Positions 22,635 to 31,879 of a stretch of 64,000 nt of DNA are shown here, piece by piece; position 1 is the stretch's first letter; each line of letters opens with the position of its first letter. The notes under the pieces are model-generated. The model was not told the origin of the DNA and ran no database searches. It saw only the letters and a program-made list of their open reading frames with translations. The stretch comes from Tricholoma matsutake. Lineage: Eukaryota > Basidiomycota > Agaricomycetes > Agaricales > Tricholomataceae. The position numbers and the translations under genes were made by a program. The stretch spans positions 8,494,001 through 8,558,000 of the forward strand of contig AP026543.1 of the NCBI GenBank assembly GCA_026075535.2, written 5' to 3'.

Positions 22635-22941
22635 GGTACTGTTGTGTAATGGTTATATTGTGTATTATGATTACATAAGCAACCCACAGGGATCTGGGTT
22701 CGATTCCTTTTCTTACACACTTTTTCAGTGGAATCTGACTGGACTCCCAGTGGACTCCCCGTGGACTCCACTGGACCAGTCCAAGTGGAATCCAGTGTTT
22801 GAGTGGATTCCACTTGGTGTCTGGTTGGACTGGACTGGGACTGGACTGGCAACTTTGCAGGCAGTTTGATGGTGACCAGTCCCAGTGGACACTGGTCGGA
22901 CTCCAGTCAGAGTCCACCAGGAAAGGTGGGGGAGTGTAAAG
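22635..22941 (+). mobile_element. tRNA-derived SINE-like copy 2
   Basis: A-box-like TGTGTAATGGTTAT (22643-22656) and B-box-like GGGTTCGATTCC (22696-22707) at tRNA spacing resemble a Gln/Glu-type tRNA head. The body is made of GGACTCC/GGAATCC words, and the tail GGTGGGGGAGTGTAAAG ends at 22941. Body and tail match copy 1 at 2949-3258. It abuts the broken chromodomain end of element C1. Confidence 0.55.
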
Positions 22942-25900
22942 ACTTTGGTTCCTTGATAACCTTCCCACCGCATGGAATAGAGTAACTTGCATCAGTGATG
23001 GTTGTCGATTTTTGAGTCAAGGATTTGTGCAATCCCATACTCCAGTTCATCATCTATAATGACTGGAGGAGGTGGGGGTTGGACACAATCAGGAATTGTG
23101 TTGTGGGTGTCTTCTTCCAGTTGGGAGAGATGGAACACAGGATGGACAGCATGGAGGTGATCCAGAAGTTGAAGGGTTTGCATGTAGTACAAGACTTGCA
23201 AAAGTCCTGCACAAAGGTGTGGAGGTTGGGTCAAACTTAATTGCATTGGATTAGTTGAAGGGTTTCATTTTGCCCATAGTGACCTGAGAGAGTGTGGTCA
23301 TGCTTGTATTGTAAGACTTTAAGATGGAGGTCCGCAACATCTGGGACATAAATCTGGTCAAAGTGGCAGAGAAGCCCACTGTTGTCTAGAGACCAATTTG
23401 GAGCAGATGGTGACAGAAGGTGTGAGGAGGAGATGGGATCAAGAGGGAGTGAGGATCAGATATCATTGTGGAGTTTCTCAATATCCATGAGAACAGCCCA
23501 TCGGATGATAGGAGTAGCAAGAAAAGTGGCTTGGAGGGAGGATGTGAGTTGTTCTTGGGTGAAGACTGGACAGAAATTGCTCAGGTTTACAGAGGTGAAG
23601 TTGCTATTTCCCCCTTTGTGGCAGACATCCCAGCATCTAGTGAGTGCATCAGGTTTTGCCCCTAGTTCTCCAGGGCGGAAGCGAATGGCGAGGTTGAACT
23701 GTGAGAGGTATTCTGACCACTGAGCTTGTTGATGGGTAAGGAGTTTTGTGGTGCTGAAGTATTCCAGGTTTTTGTAATCGGTGACCACGTCTACCTGATT
23801 TATGGAACCTTGGGGTACTGTCACCAGTGTTTGAAGGCTTCAAAGATAGCCAAGAGTTCCTTGTCGTGGGTGTCATAGTTCACAGTTCACTTCAGCTGGA
23901 TTGAAGGAGCAAGAGTGGAATGCAACTGGATGGATTTCTCTGTCCAGGGTATAGATGGACAGGATAGCTGCCAGCATGTAGTCTGAGGCATCTGTCTCCA
24001 GGATAATGCAGGAGTCCAGTAGCCCTTGAGTGAGTACTGGGGCATGGGTGAATTCTTCTTTTAGTTTGTTGAAGGCTTCTTGACATTTCTTGCCAAAGTC
24101 CCATGGCATGTGTTTATGGGTAAGTCTGGTGAGAGGGATAATGATGTCAGAATATCCATGGATAAAGTGTCAGTAGAAGTTGCAACCTTTTGAGGTTCAG
24201 GCCAGTCAAGGATGGTCTTGACTTTATCTTTGGACATCTGGAGCCCATCAGGAGAGAAGATGAACCCCAAGTATTCCACACTGTCTTTGTGGAACTCGCA
24301 TTTCTGTGGAGCAGCATAGCGCCCATTTCTTTGGAGTCTCCAAAGAACTTCCTTGACATGAGCCTTATGTTGACTCATGTTGTTGGAGTAGATTAGGATA
24401 TCATCGAGGTAGACAATGACACTAACATCTAGAAGGTCACTGAAGATGTCATTCATGAGGCACTGGAAGGCTGCAGGTGTGTTGGTGAGCCCAAATGGAG
24501 CCACCAGCCATTTGAAAGAGCCATAATGCATGCAGAAAGTGGTTTTCCATTCATCTCCCTCAGCAATGCAAACTAAGTGATAGGTGTGCCAGAGGTCAAT
24601 TTTGGTGAACACGCAGGCTTTTCCTGGAGAGTCCAGAAGATCCGAGATTAGTGGAAGTGGGTAGTGGTCCTTCTTTGAGATGCGGTTGAGTCCCTGGTAG
24701 TTGACACATAATCGGAGACTTCCATCCTTTTTCTTGACAAAGAGTATAGGAGTGCCATGAGGGGATTTGGAGGGGCAGATGAAGCCCAAATGGATGTTCT
24801 CTTCAATGAAGATTTGAAGAGCTTCCAGTTCAGAGGGTGAGAGGGAGTACATGTGACCCAGAGGTGGGGGAGCATTATCCTCCATCTCTATCTTGAGGTC
24901 ATAGGAATGGTGTGGAGGAAGGGTGTCAGTTTTTTGTTTGTTGAAGACATCTGTGAATTCATGATATTCCTCTGGAACATCTGAAAGATCTGGAGGACTT
25001 CTGGATGTTATGGAAGATTTGGCCACCAGTCCTTCCAGGGAGAATGTCATCTGAAAGGCTACAGCCCCAGGGAGTTTGCTTGTGCACATGTAAGTGGCAG
25101 CATTGATGAAAGAGATTTCAGGAGGTATGAGTCTCAAGGATTTAGAGACCACAGGGTTTCCACAGGTTTCTGCTGGAAGGTTCAGAGGTGTAGGTGACTC
25201 ACACAAGATAGGACAGTCAGGAGATGTTGAGGGGCAGGATCTCTTTGAGCTGCAGAGTAGAAATCTATTTGGCCTGAAGACCAGTCAATCAACGGATTGT
25301 ATTGCTTCAGCCAGTTATGACCAAAAACTGCAGAACAGGAAGAGTCCAGCAAGGTTACATAAAATGTCAGATTGAACACTTCACCAGACAGAAAAGTGAC
25401 TGGAAGTTTCATGACCTGGGTTATGGTTAGGGATCTGCATGGGTTTTGTGTACCCATACGGGTTATGGGTATGGGTACAGGTCGCAATAGTCCTACCTGT
25501 AGCTAAGACCTGTGGGTTTACGGGTAAAACCTGTCATGGGTATGGGTATGGGTACAGCGCAAAATACCTGGGGGTTACCCATGCAGATCCCTAGTTATGG
25601 TGGAGTTGCAAGTTCCATCAAATAGTCAGAGTCTGACTGGAGGTACTAATGATGAATCTAGGAAACAATGTGAGGAACCAGAGTACAAGAGTTCAGATTT
25701 TTAGGGAATGTTTGGAAAGGGATAGCAGGATGGTAAGGGACTCAGGATCAGAAAGAGCAGACACGTTGAGATGGATGTAAGCAGCCAACTGGGAAAGGTC
25801 AATGCAACTCTCAGCCTCAATGGCATGTTCCTGAGGGTTGCAGACTATTTTTTTGAGTCTGCAGAGTCTGGCTTAGACTCAGTGACTGCTGAAGCACAAG

Positions 25901-25960
25901 CTTTGGCCACTTTGGACTTTGGACAATTTCCGGCTCCATGTCCTTTCTTGCCACAGTAGA
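22942..25960 (-). pseudogene. Pol, family C (C1), integrase core deleted
   Basis: Protease near 25640 reads YSGSSHCFLDSS, with Tyr where the catalytic Asp of D-S-G is expected. Reverse transcriptase at 25206-24061 has FTKIDLWHTYH, FGLTNTPAAFQ and an intact VYLDDILIYS. RNase H at about 24100-23600 has LETDASDYMLAA and DYKNLEYFST. The integrase retains only an HHCC-like part (HDHTLSGHYG ... CKSCTTC, about 23370-23190). The frame then jumps to the C-terminal HPVFHLSQLEED segment and a partial chromodomain, so the D,D,E core is deleted. Several frameshifts and stops are present. Confidence 0.85.
25428..25593. mobile_element. hAT-type MITE with 8-bp target duplication
   Basis: 166 bp with perfect 17-bp terminal inverted repeats (TAGGGATCTGCATGGGT and complement), flanked by GTTATGGT on both sides (25420-25427 and 25594-25601). 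The interior consists of GGGTATGGGTA words and their complements. Removing it and one duplicate restores the pol frame seen in C2 at about 58050. The 8-bp duplication and TAGGG ends are typical of hAT elements. Confidence 0.9.
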
Positions 25961-26064
25961 GCCAAAGTCCCTTTTTCATGCTGCTTTTGCGTTCATCTCC
26001 AGTTGGTTTACCATCTTTCCCCAACTTGTCAGAAATAGAATTCTTTGGCTTGTCCCTCTGAAAG

Positions 26065-26910
26065 TTATATTTTTTGACCCAGAGGAGCTGCCAGATAAGG
26101 ATTGGTTTGTGCGATTAGAGCTGGACAAGGACTGAGGTTTGGACTGAGTGTTTTGGGGCTAGGAGAACCTTTAGATTCCTTTTTCCTGGGGTGTGTGGGA
26201 TTTCTGGGAGTCTTTGCTTCTAAGTGGGTTTCTTCTTCCTGCATCCAATAGATGTTGTCTGCATCCTGAGCTTTAAGACATAGGGATGCTAAGGTTTCAG
26301 GTCGTCCCCCCCACAATACTTCTATGTGAAGGTGGAGTGGAAGACCTCGGAAGTACTGGTCCTGAAGAGCAGCCTCATTCTTAGTTCCCAGAAGTCCACA
26401 TTGTACTTCACTATTTGTCCACCTTTCTTCATGGTGAGTTCTGAAAGGGCTTTCTCTGCATCCCCAACAGGGTTGTGAGGGCCTAAACCACCCTCCAACT
26501 CACTAAGGAATACCTTGTAGTTCCACATCCAATGAGTGGAATTTGTTGGGTCATTGAGCCCAGGTTTGAACCAGCTAAGGGCTGACCCTTTGAGGTAGGA
26601 AAGGATGAATAGGATCTTCTTTTTGTCCAAAGCAAGAACTTGTGGACAATCATGGAAGTGAAGGTTGCACAAGACTGGGAAGTCCTGAAGTTTCCAGGGA
26701 TTAGTCCCATCGAAAGTGTCAGGATCCCAAACTTTGATCTTAGTTTTGGGTGGACTCTGCCAGAGGGTTCAGAGACTATCCGAGAGGTCAAAGAGAGCAT
26801 TGAGGAACCTATCTCCTGGGTCAGGATTTCTGCCATTGGGAGGTTGAGGATCAGCAGGGTCATCAGGTCCCATGGGAAGTCCATCCTCTTTGCCTGGATT
26901 GTAAGGGGAA
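26065..26910 (-). pseudogene. Gag, family C (C1)
   Basis: Homologous to C2 gag: KGSALSWFKPGLNDPTNS, a GPHNPVGDAEKALSEL segment, YNVDFWELRMRL, then LKAQDADNIYWMQEEE. The zinc-knuckle region (about 25920-25980) and the acidic/Pro N-terminus (about 26830-26900) are still recognisable, but the frame is broken at least twice. Confidence 0.8.
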
Positions 26911-26918
26911 CCCTCAAT

Positions 26919-27416
26919 GAGCACTCACGAACCCCTACAAACATCTATGAAGTTCATGAACATTCTTTGAACAATCTTCGAACTACTTGAACAAACTTCG
27001 AACCCTTTGAACAGTCTTCAAACTCTTTGAGCTCCTCGAACATTCTTTGAACAACTTTGAAGTGTTTTGGACTGCCCTGCCCCTCACCTATGACCACACC
27101 CATACTTCGACGATGCCGCAGAAGTCATGGGACGACTTTTGAATGCATTAGGATGAAGCAGGATGACCTTCTGATGCACCCCTGGCAGTGCTTGCTTCCT
27201 TAGTCCCGCTTCCACATGGAGACTGAGTTATTTTACTTTGTCACACAGTTCTGGGTATATAGTTAGCACCCTCTGCAGGGAAACACCTTAGACTTTTCTC
27301 TTTGGTTTTCCCTTGCAAGGTGTGTAGATATTTCTTTGTTCCATTAGTTTATCTAACTCTTTGGTTTTCCCTTGCAAGTATCGAGTTCAGGCTCTGATCG
27401 TAAGGTTGCCCTTACA
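26919..27416 (+). repeat. LTR of gypsy family D (left edge approximate)
   Basis: The right end GGTTGCCCTTACA aligns with the family B LTR end (GGTTGCCCTTATA). Both contain the same duplicated module about 60 bp apart (here TTTGGTTTTCCCTTGCAAG at 27301 and 27360). A TATA box is at 27256-27261. The left part (about 26935-27062) consists of 20-bp imperfect repeats of CTTCGAACYCTTTGAACA type. TGAGCACTC at 26919 is one possible start. No matching 3' LTR is visible downstream. Confidence 0.6.
27256..27299 (+). promoter_or_regulatory. LTR TATA box and predicted transcript start, family D
   Basis: TATATA at 27256-27261. The predicted RNA start AGACTTTTCT is at 27290-27299, about 30 nt downstream, and is complementary to the primer site at 27419-27428. 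Confidence 0.55.
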
Positions 27417-27428
27417 GAAGAAAAGTCT
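27417..27428 (+). other. Self-primer binding site, family D
   Basis: AGAAAAGTCT (27419-27428) begins 2 nt after the LTR end and is the perfect reverse complement of AGACTTTTCT in the LTR. The corresponding pair in family B differs at two adjacent positions on both partners. Confidence 0.65.
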
Positions 27429-27576
27429 CATTCTTGGTGGACTGAGAGTAGCAAGGTTCCCCAGTCAGTCAGTTGGACCACAAAAATTTTGTACATTTTC
27501 AAAGTCTTCCTCATGGCTTGTAGGATTCTCCTATCCTCCCTCCACTTCTTTCTCCTTATCCTACTATAACATTCCA

Positions 27577-28773
27577 ATGGCTACTAAGCAAACTGATGAG
27601 TGGCAGAGAAAGCTTGAATGTGATATCGCAGCTATCAACCAATCCCTGCATCAACTGTTCCTTGTGAATGCGAGTCGAGATGAGGTTAACGTCCTCCCTA
27701 GTGCTTCGAACCATGCTAGTGCACCTGCCAGCGTTTTGAACCCTGCATCCAAACAATCCCCTCTCTCTCCTATACCTGAATTGCCTCGCAAACTACCTTC
27801 GACTATGAAAGGAACACATTTGATCAAACCCATATCCCCAAGCGACTTTTCGGGTGATTGTATGAAAGGATGTTTGTTCCTAAATTCATGTGAACTGTAC
27901 CTCCAGCTCGCACCTCATCAGTTCAAGGATGAACATTTGAAAATCATGTGGGCCATGTCCTTTCTGAAAAGTGGATGAGCAGCGCACTTTGTCGACAGAA
28001 TTATGCGCAGCTATCAAGCCATAGAGAGTCTATCCTATGCATCATGGCCAGAGTTCGTCGTCAAGTTCATCACCAACTTTTGCCTGAAGAACAAGGTTCA
28101 GACATTGAGGACTGAGCTAGAAACCCACAAAGTACTTCCAGGGGTCTCAAACCATCGACGAGTATGTCGATGATTTTCATGAAATCATCGATCAGGCATG
28201 ATACTTCAAAGGAGCCCACATTGTCCTCAAATTTTGACAAGGGCTCAATCCCAAGGTTCAGGACCATGTTGCCTGCCTCACTTCTGGACGTCCCTCAGAT
28301 GAGAATCCAAGACAATGGTATGATGCTGCAATCTTGTGCAATGAAAATTGGATTGCAAACGAAGCATTTTGAGCCTCTTCGTGGCATGTCTTGCACCATG
28401 AAATGTCTTCGGTGAACAATAGCATGTTTTGTCAACTTCCAGCAAGGCTTCCAAACCCTCCTCCACCCCTTTCAAGGTACACACCACAAATTGCAATGAC
28501 TTTGAACCCGTCGAGGTACATTCCTCCTGTACCCACTGTTTCCACACCCATATGGCCAAAGGACGCAAGCTCTCTCTTGTGCTTTCGATGTGGGCAACCT
28601 GGGCACGCATGACCTGGGTGCCTGAAATGATTTGACGTCTGGTACATGGACTTCAAAGAAAGACAGGGATTCACACAGGAGGAGTTTGTGGCCCTCAATG
28701 TAAGGGAAATGGTGGAACAAGAAGACGAAGCCCCAAACAAAGTGGTAGAGGATTTTGGCCCAGACAATGAGTG
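27577..28773 (+). pseudogene. Gag, family D
   Basis: ATG at 27577 (MATKQTDEWQRKLECD). An amphipathic N-terminus, a Ser/Pro linker and a gag domain (GCLFLNSCELYLQLAPHQF, IMWAMSFLKSG) correspond to family B gag (RAFLNSCELYIS ... IYWAFTYMKSE). A CCHC knuckle near 28580 (CFRCGQPGHA ... C) and an acidic tail end it. Internal TGA codons and frameshifts follow residue 134. No pol follows, so D is reduced to LTR plus gag. Confidence 0.8.
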
Positions 28774-29409
28774 AACTGTATGTGATGAGAGACCTGATGT
28801 GCATCTTGGTGAAAGGTATTGACATGGTTGGTAAGTCCTCCTCAGCTGCAGAAGGTTGCGGTGCATGATGGCACTAAGTACCGAATCTGCTGAGGAATGC
28901 CCACTCAAACTTTCTTCCCTCTACCAGAAAACATGACAAGTTTGAGGTTCAACAACGTGCCAGATGGGAGATGGAACTTGGGAAAAAAATGTCCAAGGCC
29001 ATCAAAAGATATATTACAGCTCATGAAGTTGTACTGGATCTAAAATTATCCCTGAGCCAATGATGGAACAATCTCACTACACGGTAGAGTCAACCTGGGA
29101 TCCTGTTTGGATTATTGAACTTGAGAGCTTCCTCACATCAAAGACAAGATTGGTTTAAGAATTGAGGACATGCAAGTGCACTGGAAGGAGGGGAATGAAC
29201 ACAGTAAAAATATCTAATGCCATCAGAAAGTATATTAGTAGGGCTCATGAGGATGCATTGGATTAAATATGACGCATGAGCCAACAGCAGAACAATTATC
29301 ACAAAAAAGTTGAACCACCTTGTTTAGATTGTTGAATTTTCCAGTGTCCTCCCCTCATGTCAGATCAACCAAAGTGCTCAACTACATACAAAGGTCACCC
29401 AGGTCAAAT
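28774..29409. repeat. Diverged direct duplication, no gene
   Basis: About 28958-29150 and 29195-29370 are imperfect direct copies. Shared words include GATATATTA/AGTATATTA, GAGCCAA and TGTTT(G/A)GATT(A/G)TTGAA. No reading frame of note. Confidence 0.55.
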
Positions 29410-31569
29410 TGTGAATGACACCAAGCAAACATGATGATCCAAGGAGGAGGTTGAAGCTGAGAAGGCAGAGAAGATGGTGAAGAAGATAGAGCTGGAAGCC
29501 CAGAAACAAGAAGCCATTGCACACCGTGCAGCAGGGGTCAAGTGGGTCACTGCCAAAGAAGATGAAATCCAGTGACAAGTTGCAACTGCACACCAGAATG
29601 CCACCTGCCCTGACAAAGTTGCCATGAATGCTCACCAGGAACATCTCAAGCGACAAAAAGAAAGAGAGGCACTGTTGAAGCCAATTCCTTCTGCGATCAA
29701 AGAAACTGTAGATGATGAGATGGTGGTTGATGACAAACAAGGTGATGATGGATTTGATACAGATGACTGAATTGACTTTCCGCCTGTGTCAATTCTGGAT
29801 AGCAGCTCTGAACAAGGGTTATCTGAGCCTATCAATAACTATGGCGATGAATCAGAAGAGGGAGGTGATAAAGACTATGTAAATGACCAGAGCGGTGAAG
29901 ATGGGGAAAATTCTGTCGATGAAGCTGTGGCTCCATTTCTGAAGGAGCGAGCTGCGAAGAAGAAGAAAGAAAAGAAACCTGTGAAGGAGAGGGTCAGTCT
30001 ATCAATGTTAGAGCTAATTGTAACTCACCAAAATGACAGGGCGCACTCTGAGGGGTCATCAACAGCACACACGAAACTCCCACTGTTAGCGCCAACAACC
30101 CATCCCACCAAAATGGAGAAAAGAAATGCAAGGTGGCAGGGCAGATGACTGAGACTGTGCGAGTCCAAACAGAAGGGTAAAGTCAACAAAGATATCCATG
30201 TGTACATATGACTTACATTTTTGATTCAGACCCAGGGCCCATGGAGATAGGTGGACTCAAGACAAATTGGAAAGACCTGCTCAAGCCTAACAATAAACCA
30301 AAACTGAATCCTAAGACCCAAACAGCGAATGCGCCCAGTCGTGAATCCTCACCTGACTCATCCAAAGATGGCAATCTGGACTTTGACAGAGAATTCACTG
30401 ATGAAGAAAACTTGACTATGGTAAGGGCTGTTTGGGCCAGCAAGGATCAACACAAATTGGGCAGATCCCAGGTGGTGACTGTCAAGGCTGATGTTTGGGG
30501 AACAGCGAAGGTGCATATTTTTGAGTTCCTCATTGGATTTTGAATTCTTCTCATTTTCAGATGGGCATCAAACTGCAGCAAGTTCAGGCTGAAACTACAC
30601 CATCAACCAAGTGTGGCAAGCCCAAGCCATGTTATAAGAACAGTGATCTCCCTTTTGAAGACTATAGTCGTGACCTTGAAATATGGCGGACCAAGGTTAT
30701 ACCTGCCATTATTGATTGGGGCAGTTCCCATGCTGACCCATTTGCAGTAGTTGCACACCCAAAATTCAGGGCTGTTGTAGAGCATTTTTGGGATCAGAGT
30801 TTCTCGACAGTGGAGGCAATGGACACAGTCCATGCAGTGGTGAGTACTTGTATGCCGTTTCAAGTGATCCGTGACCCAAGTTTTCCAAGGCTTCATCAGC
30901 TGTCATGAACTGGCAGAGTGACATCAGTAAATGCGCCCTCAGTAATCTTGGTTCTATGTTTAAAGAAGAGCCCTTCAAGTCAAACCCCGACATCATCCAA
31001 GCATATGTTGAGAAAAGTTTGAAAGACATGAACTTTGTGTACCGTGATATGGAGGTTTGTGATAGCCCTCTCCTACTCACTTGTTCACTGACTACTTTTG
31101 ACTTTGAAGACAAAGACGGGATCATTCAGATCTGACATGATGATGTCCCTCTTCACAGGTCATCTGAAGACAATCTTGAAGTGGGGTGGGAACAGTCACG
31201 GAAAGCCGATTGGTGCTTTGGCGCTTTGTGCAGCAGCTGTGAGTACAAGCTCATTAGTTGGTATGATCTAATAGTAACTGGTCTCATTATAGAATGAGCA
31301 TGCTTTGACACTGTGGCATTCTGGAAAACCGCCATCGAAGGACAACACCAAAAAAAAAAGGCTTTTTGGAGAAGCCCTGGGCATCCTGTGCTGCAGTGTA
31401 CCTGGTTCCCATCAAGACTTTTGCCCAACCCGAGGCACAGTGGTCACAACTCTATGATCTCACCACTCAGATGATTGATCCAACTTCGTTTGAGGATATG
31501 CTTGATGACAACCCTACTGATGGTGATCCTCACACCTCCATCATCATCTCGGATGACGAGCTGGAGTAA
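29410..31569 (+). pseudogene. Spliced gene of unknown function, decayed
   Basis: Not identified. An acidic/basic N-terminal half (29455-30148: coiled-coil KMVKKIELEAQKQEA, acidic DESEEGGDKD, Lys-rich KKKKEKKP) shares one frame with TGA at about 29572 and 29768. Downstream, likely GT-AG introns are 30177-30229, 30511-30560, 30840-30916, 31055/31059-31158 and 31239-31292. They join exons into a protein with WRTKVIPAIIDWGSSHADPF, FKEEPFKSNPDIIQAYV and GKPIGALALCAAA, ending in an acidic SIIISDDELE. The last exon is shifted by one base at a 10-A run near 31350. Intron style and composition resemble hypothetical gene families of Agaricomycetes. It may be a host gene relic or a captured gene. Confidence 0.6.
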
Positions 31570-31678
31570 TACATGGTGTGACATTCTCACATGCTCTGCT
31601 TTCCTCATGCTTACAATGTTCCAAGGTCAAGTCATGTTGACAACAGACGGTATGGGATGCGGTGTATATGTGGGCTTC

Positions 31679-31872
31679 TGTAAGAGTGTCTCTTACCTCA
31701 GCAAGTCTTATCACATGCCATTGCAGTTATCACATGTTATTCCTGTAGTATATAGTCTATACTTCGAGTACTTGTACTGTATCTTAGTTCTTCCCTCTGA
31801 ATATACTAAGTTCCTAACATGTCTCATTCTCCCTGAGTGTTGGAAGCTCTGGCTTCCTTCCACTTTTTTTTT
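31679..31872 (+). repeat. Copy of the TGTAAGAG repeat family
   Basis: Starts TGTAAGAGTGTCTCTTAC (itself a hairpin) and runs through TAGTATATAGTCTATAC, ACTAAGTTCCTAACA and GAAGCTCTGGCTTCCTTCC to a T-run. Each arm of the palindrome at 34754-35095 matches it. LTR-like ends (TG ... CCTAACA at about 31821) are visible, but no coding part. Confidence 0.7.
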
Positions 31873-31879
31873 GTTACAA

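Larger units (their letters stand above)
22942..26910 (-). mobile_element. Ty3/gypsy family C element C1, decayed, no LTRs seen
   Basis: A minus-strand internal region of a gypsy element from the gag leader (about 26910) to within the chromodomain (22942). It is homologous throughout to C2 at 56401-60912. It is truncated on both sides: on the left by the SINE-like copy, on the right by the D LTR region. It carries a MITE in the protease region. Confidence 0.85.

Noticed and set aside
22643..22707. A functional tRNA gene
   Set aside because: A- and B-box-like words are present, but the acceptor stem and anticodon arm do not pair convincingly, and it is followed by the SINE-like body.
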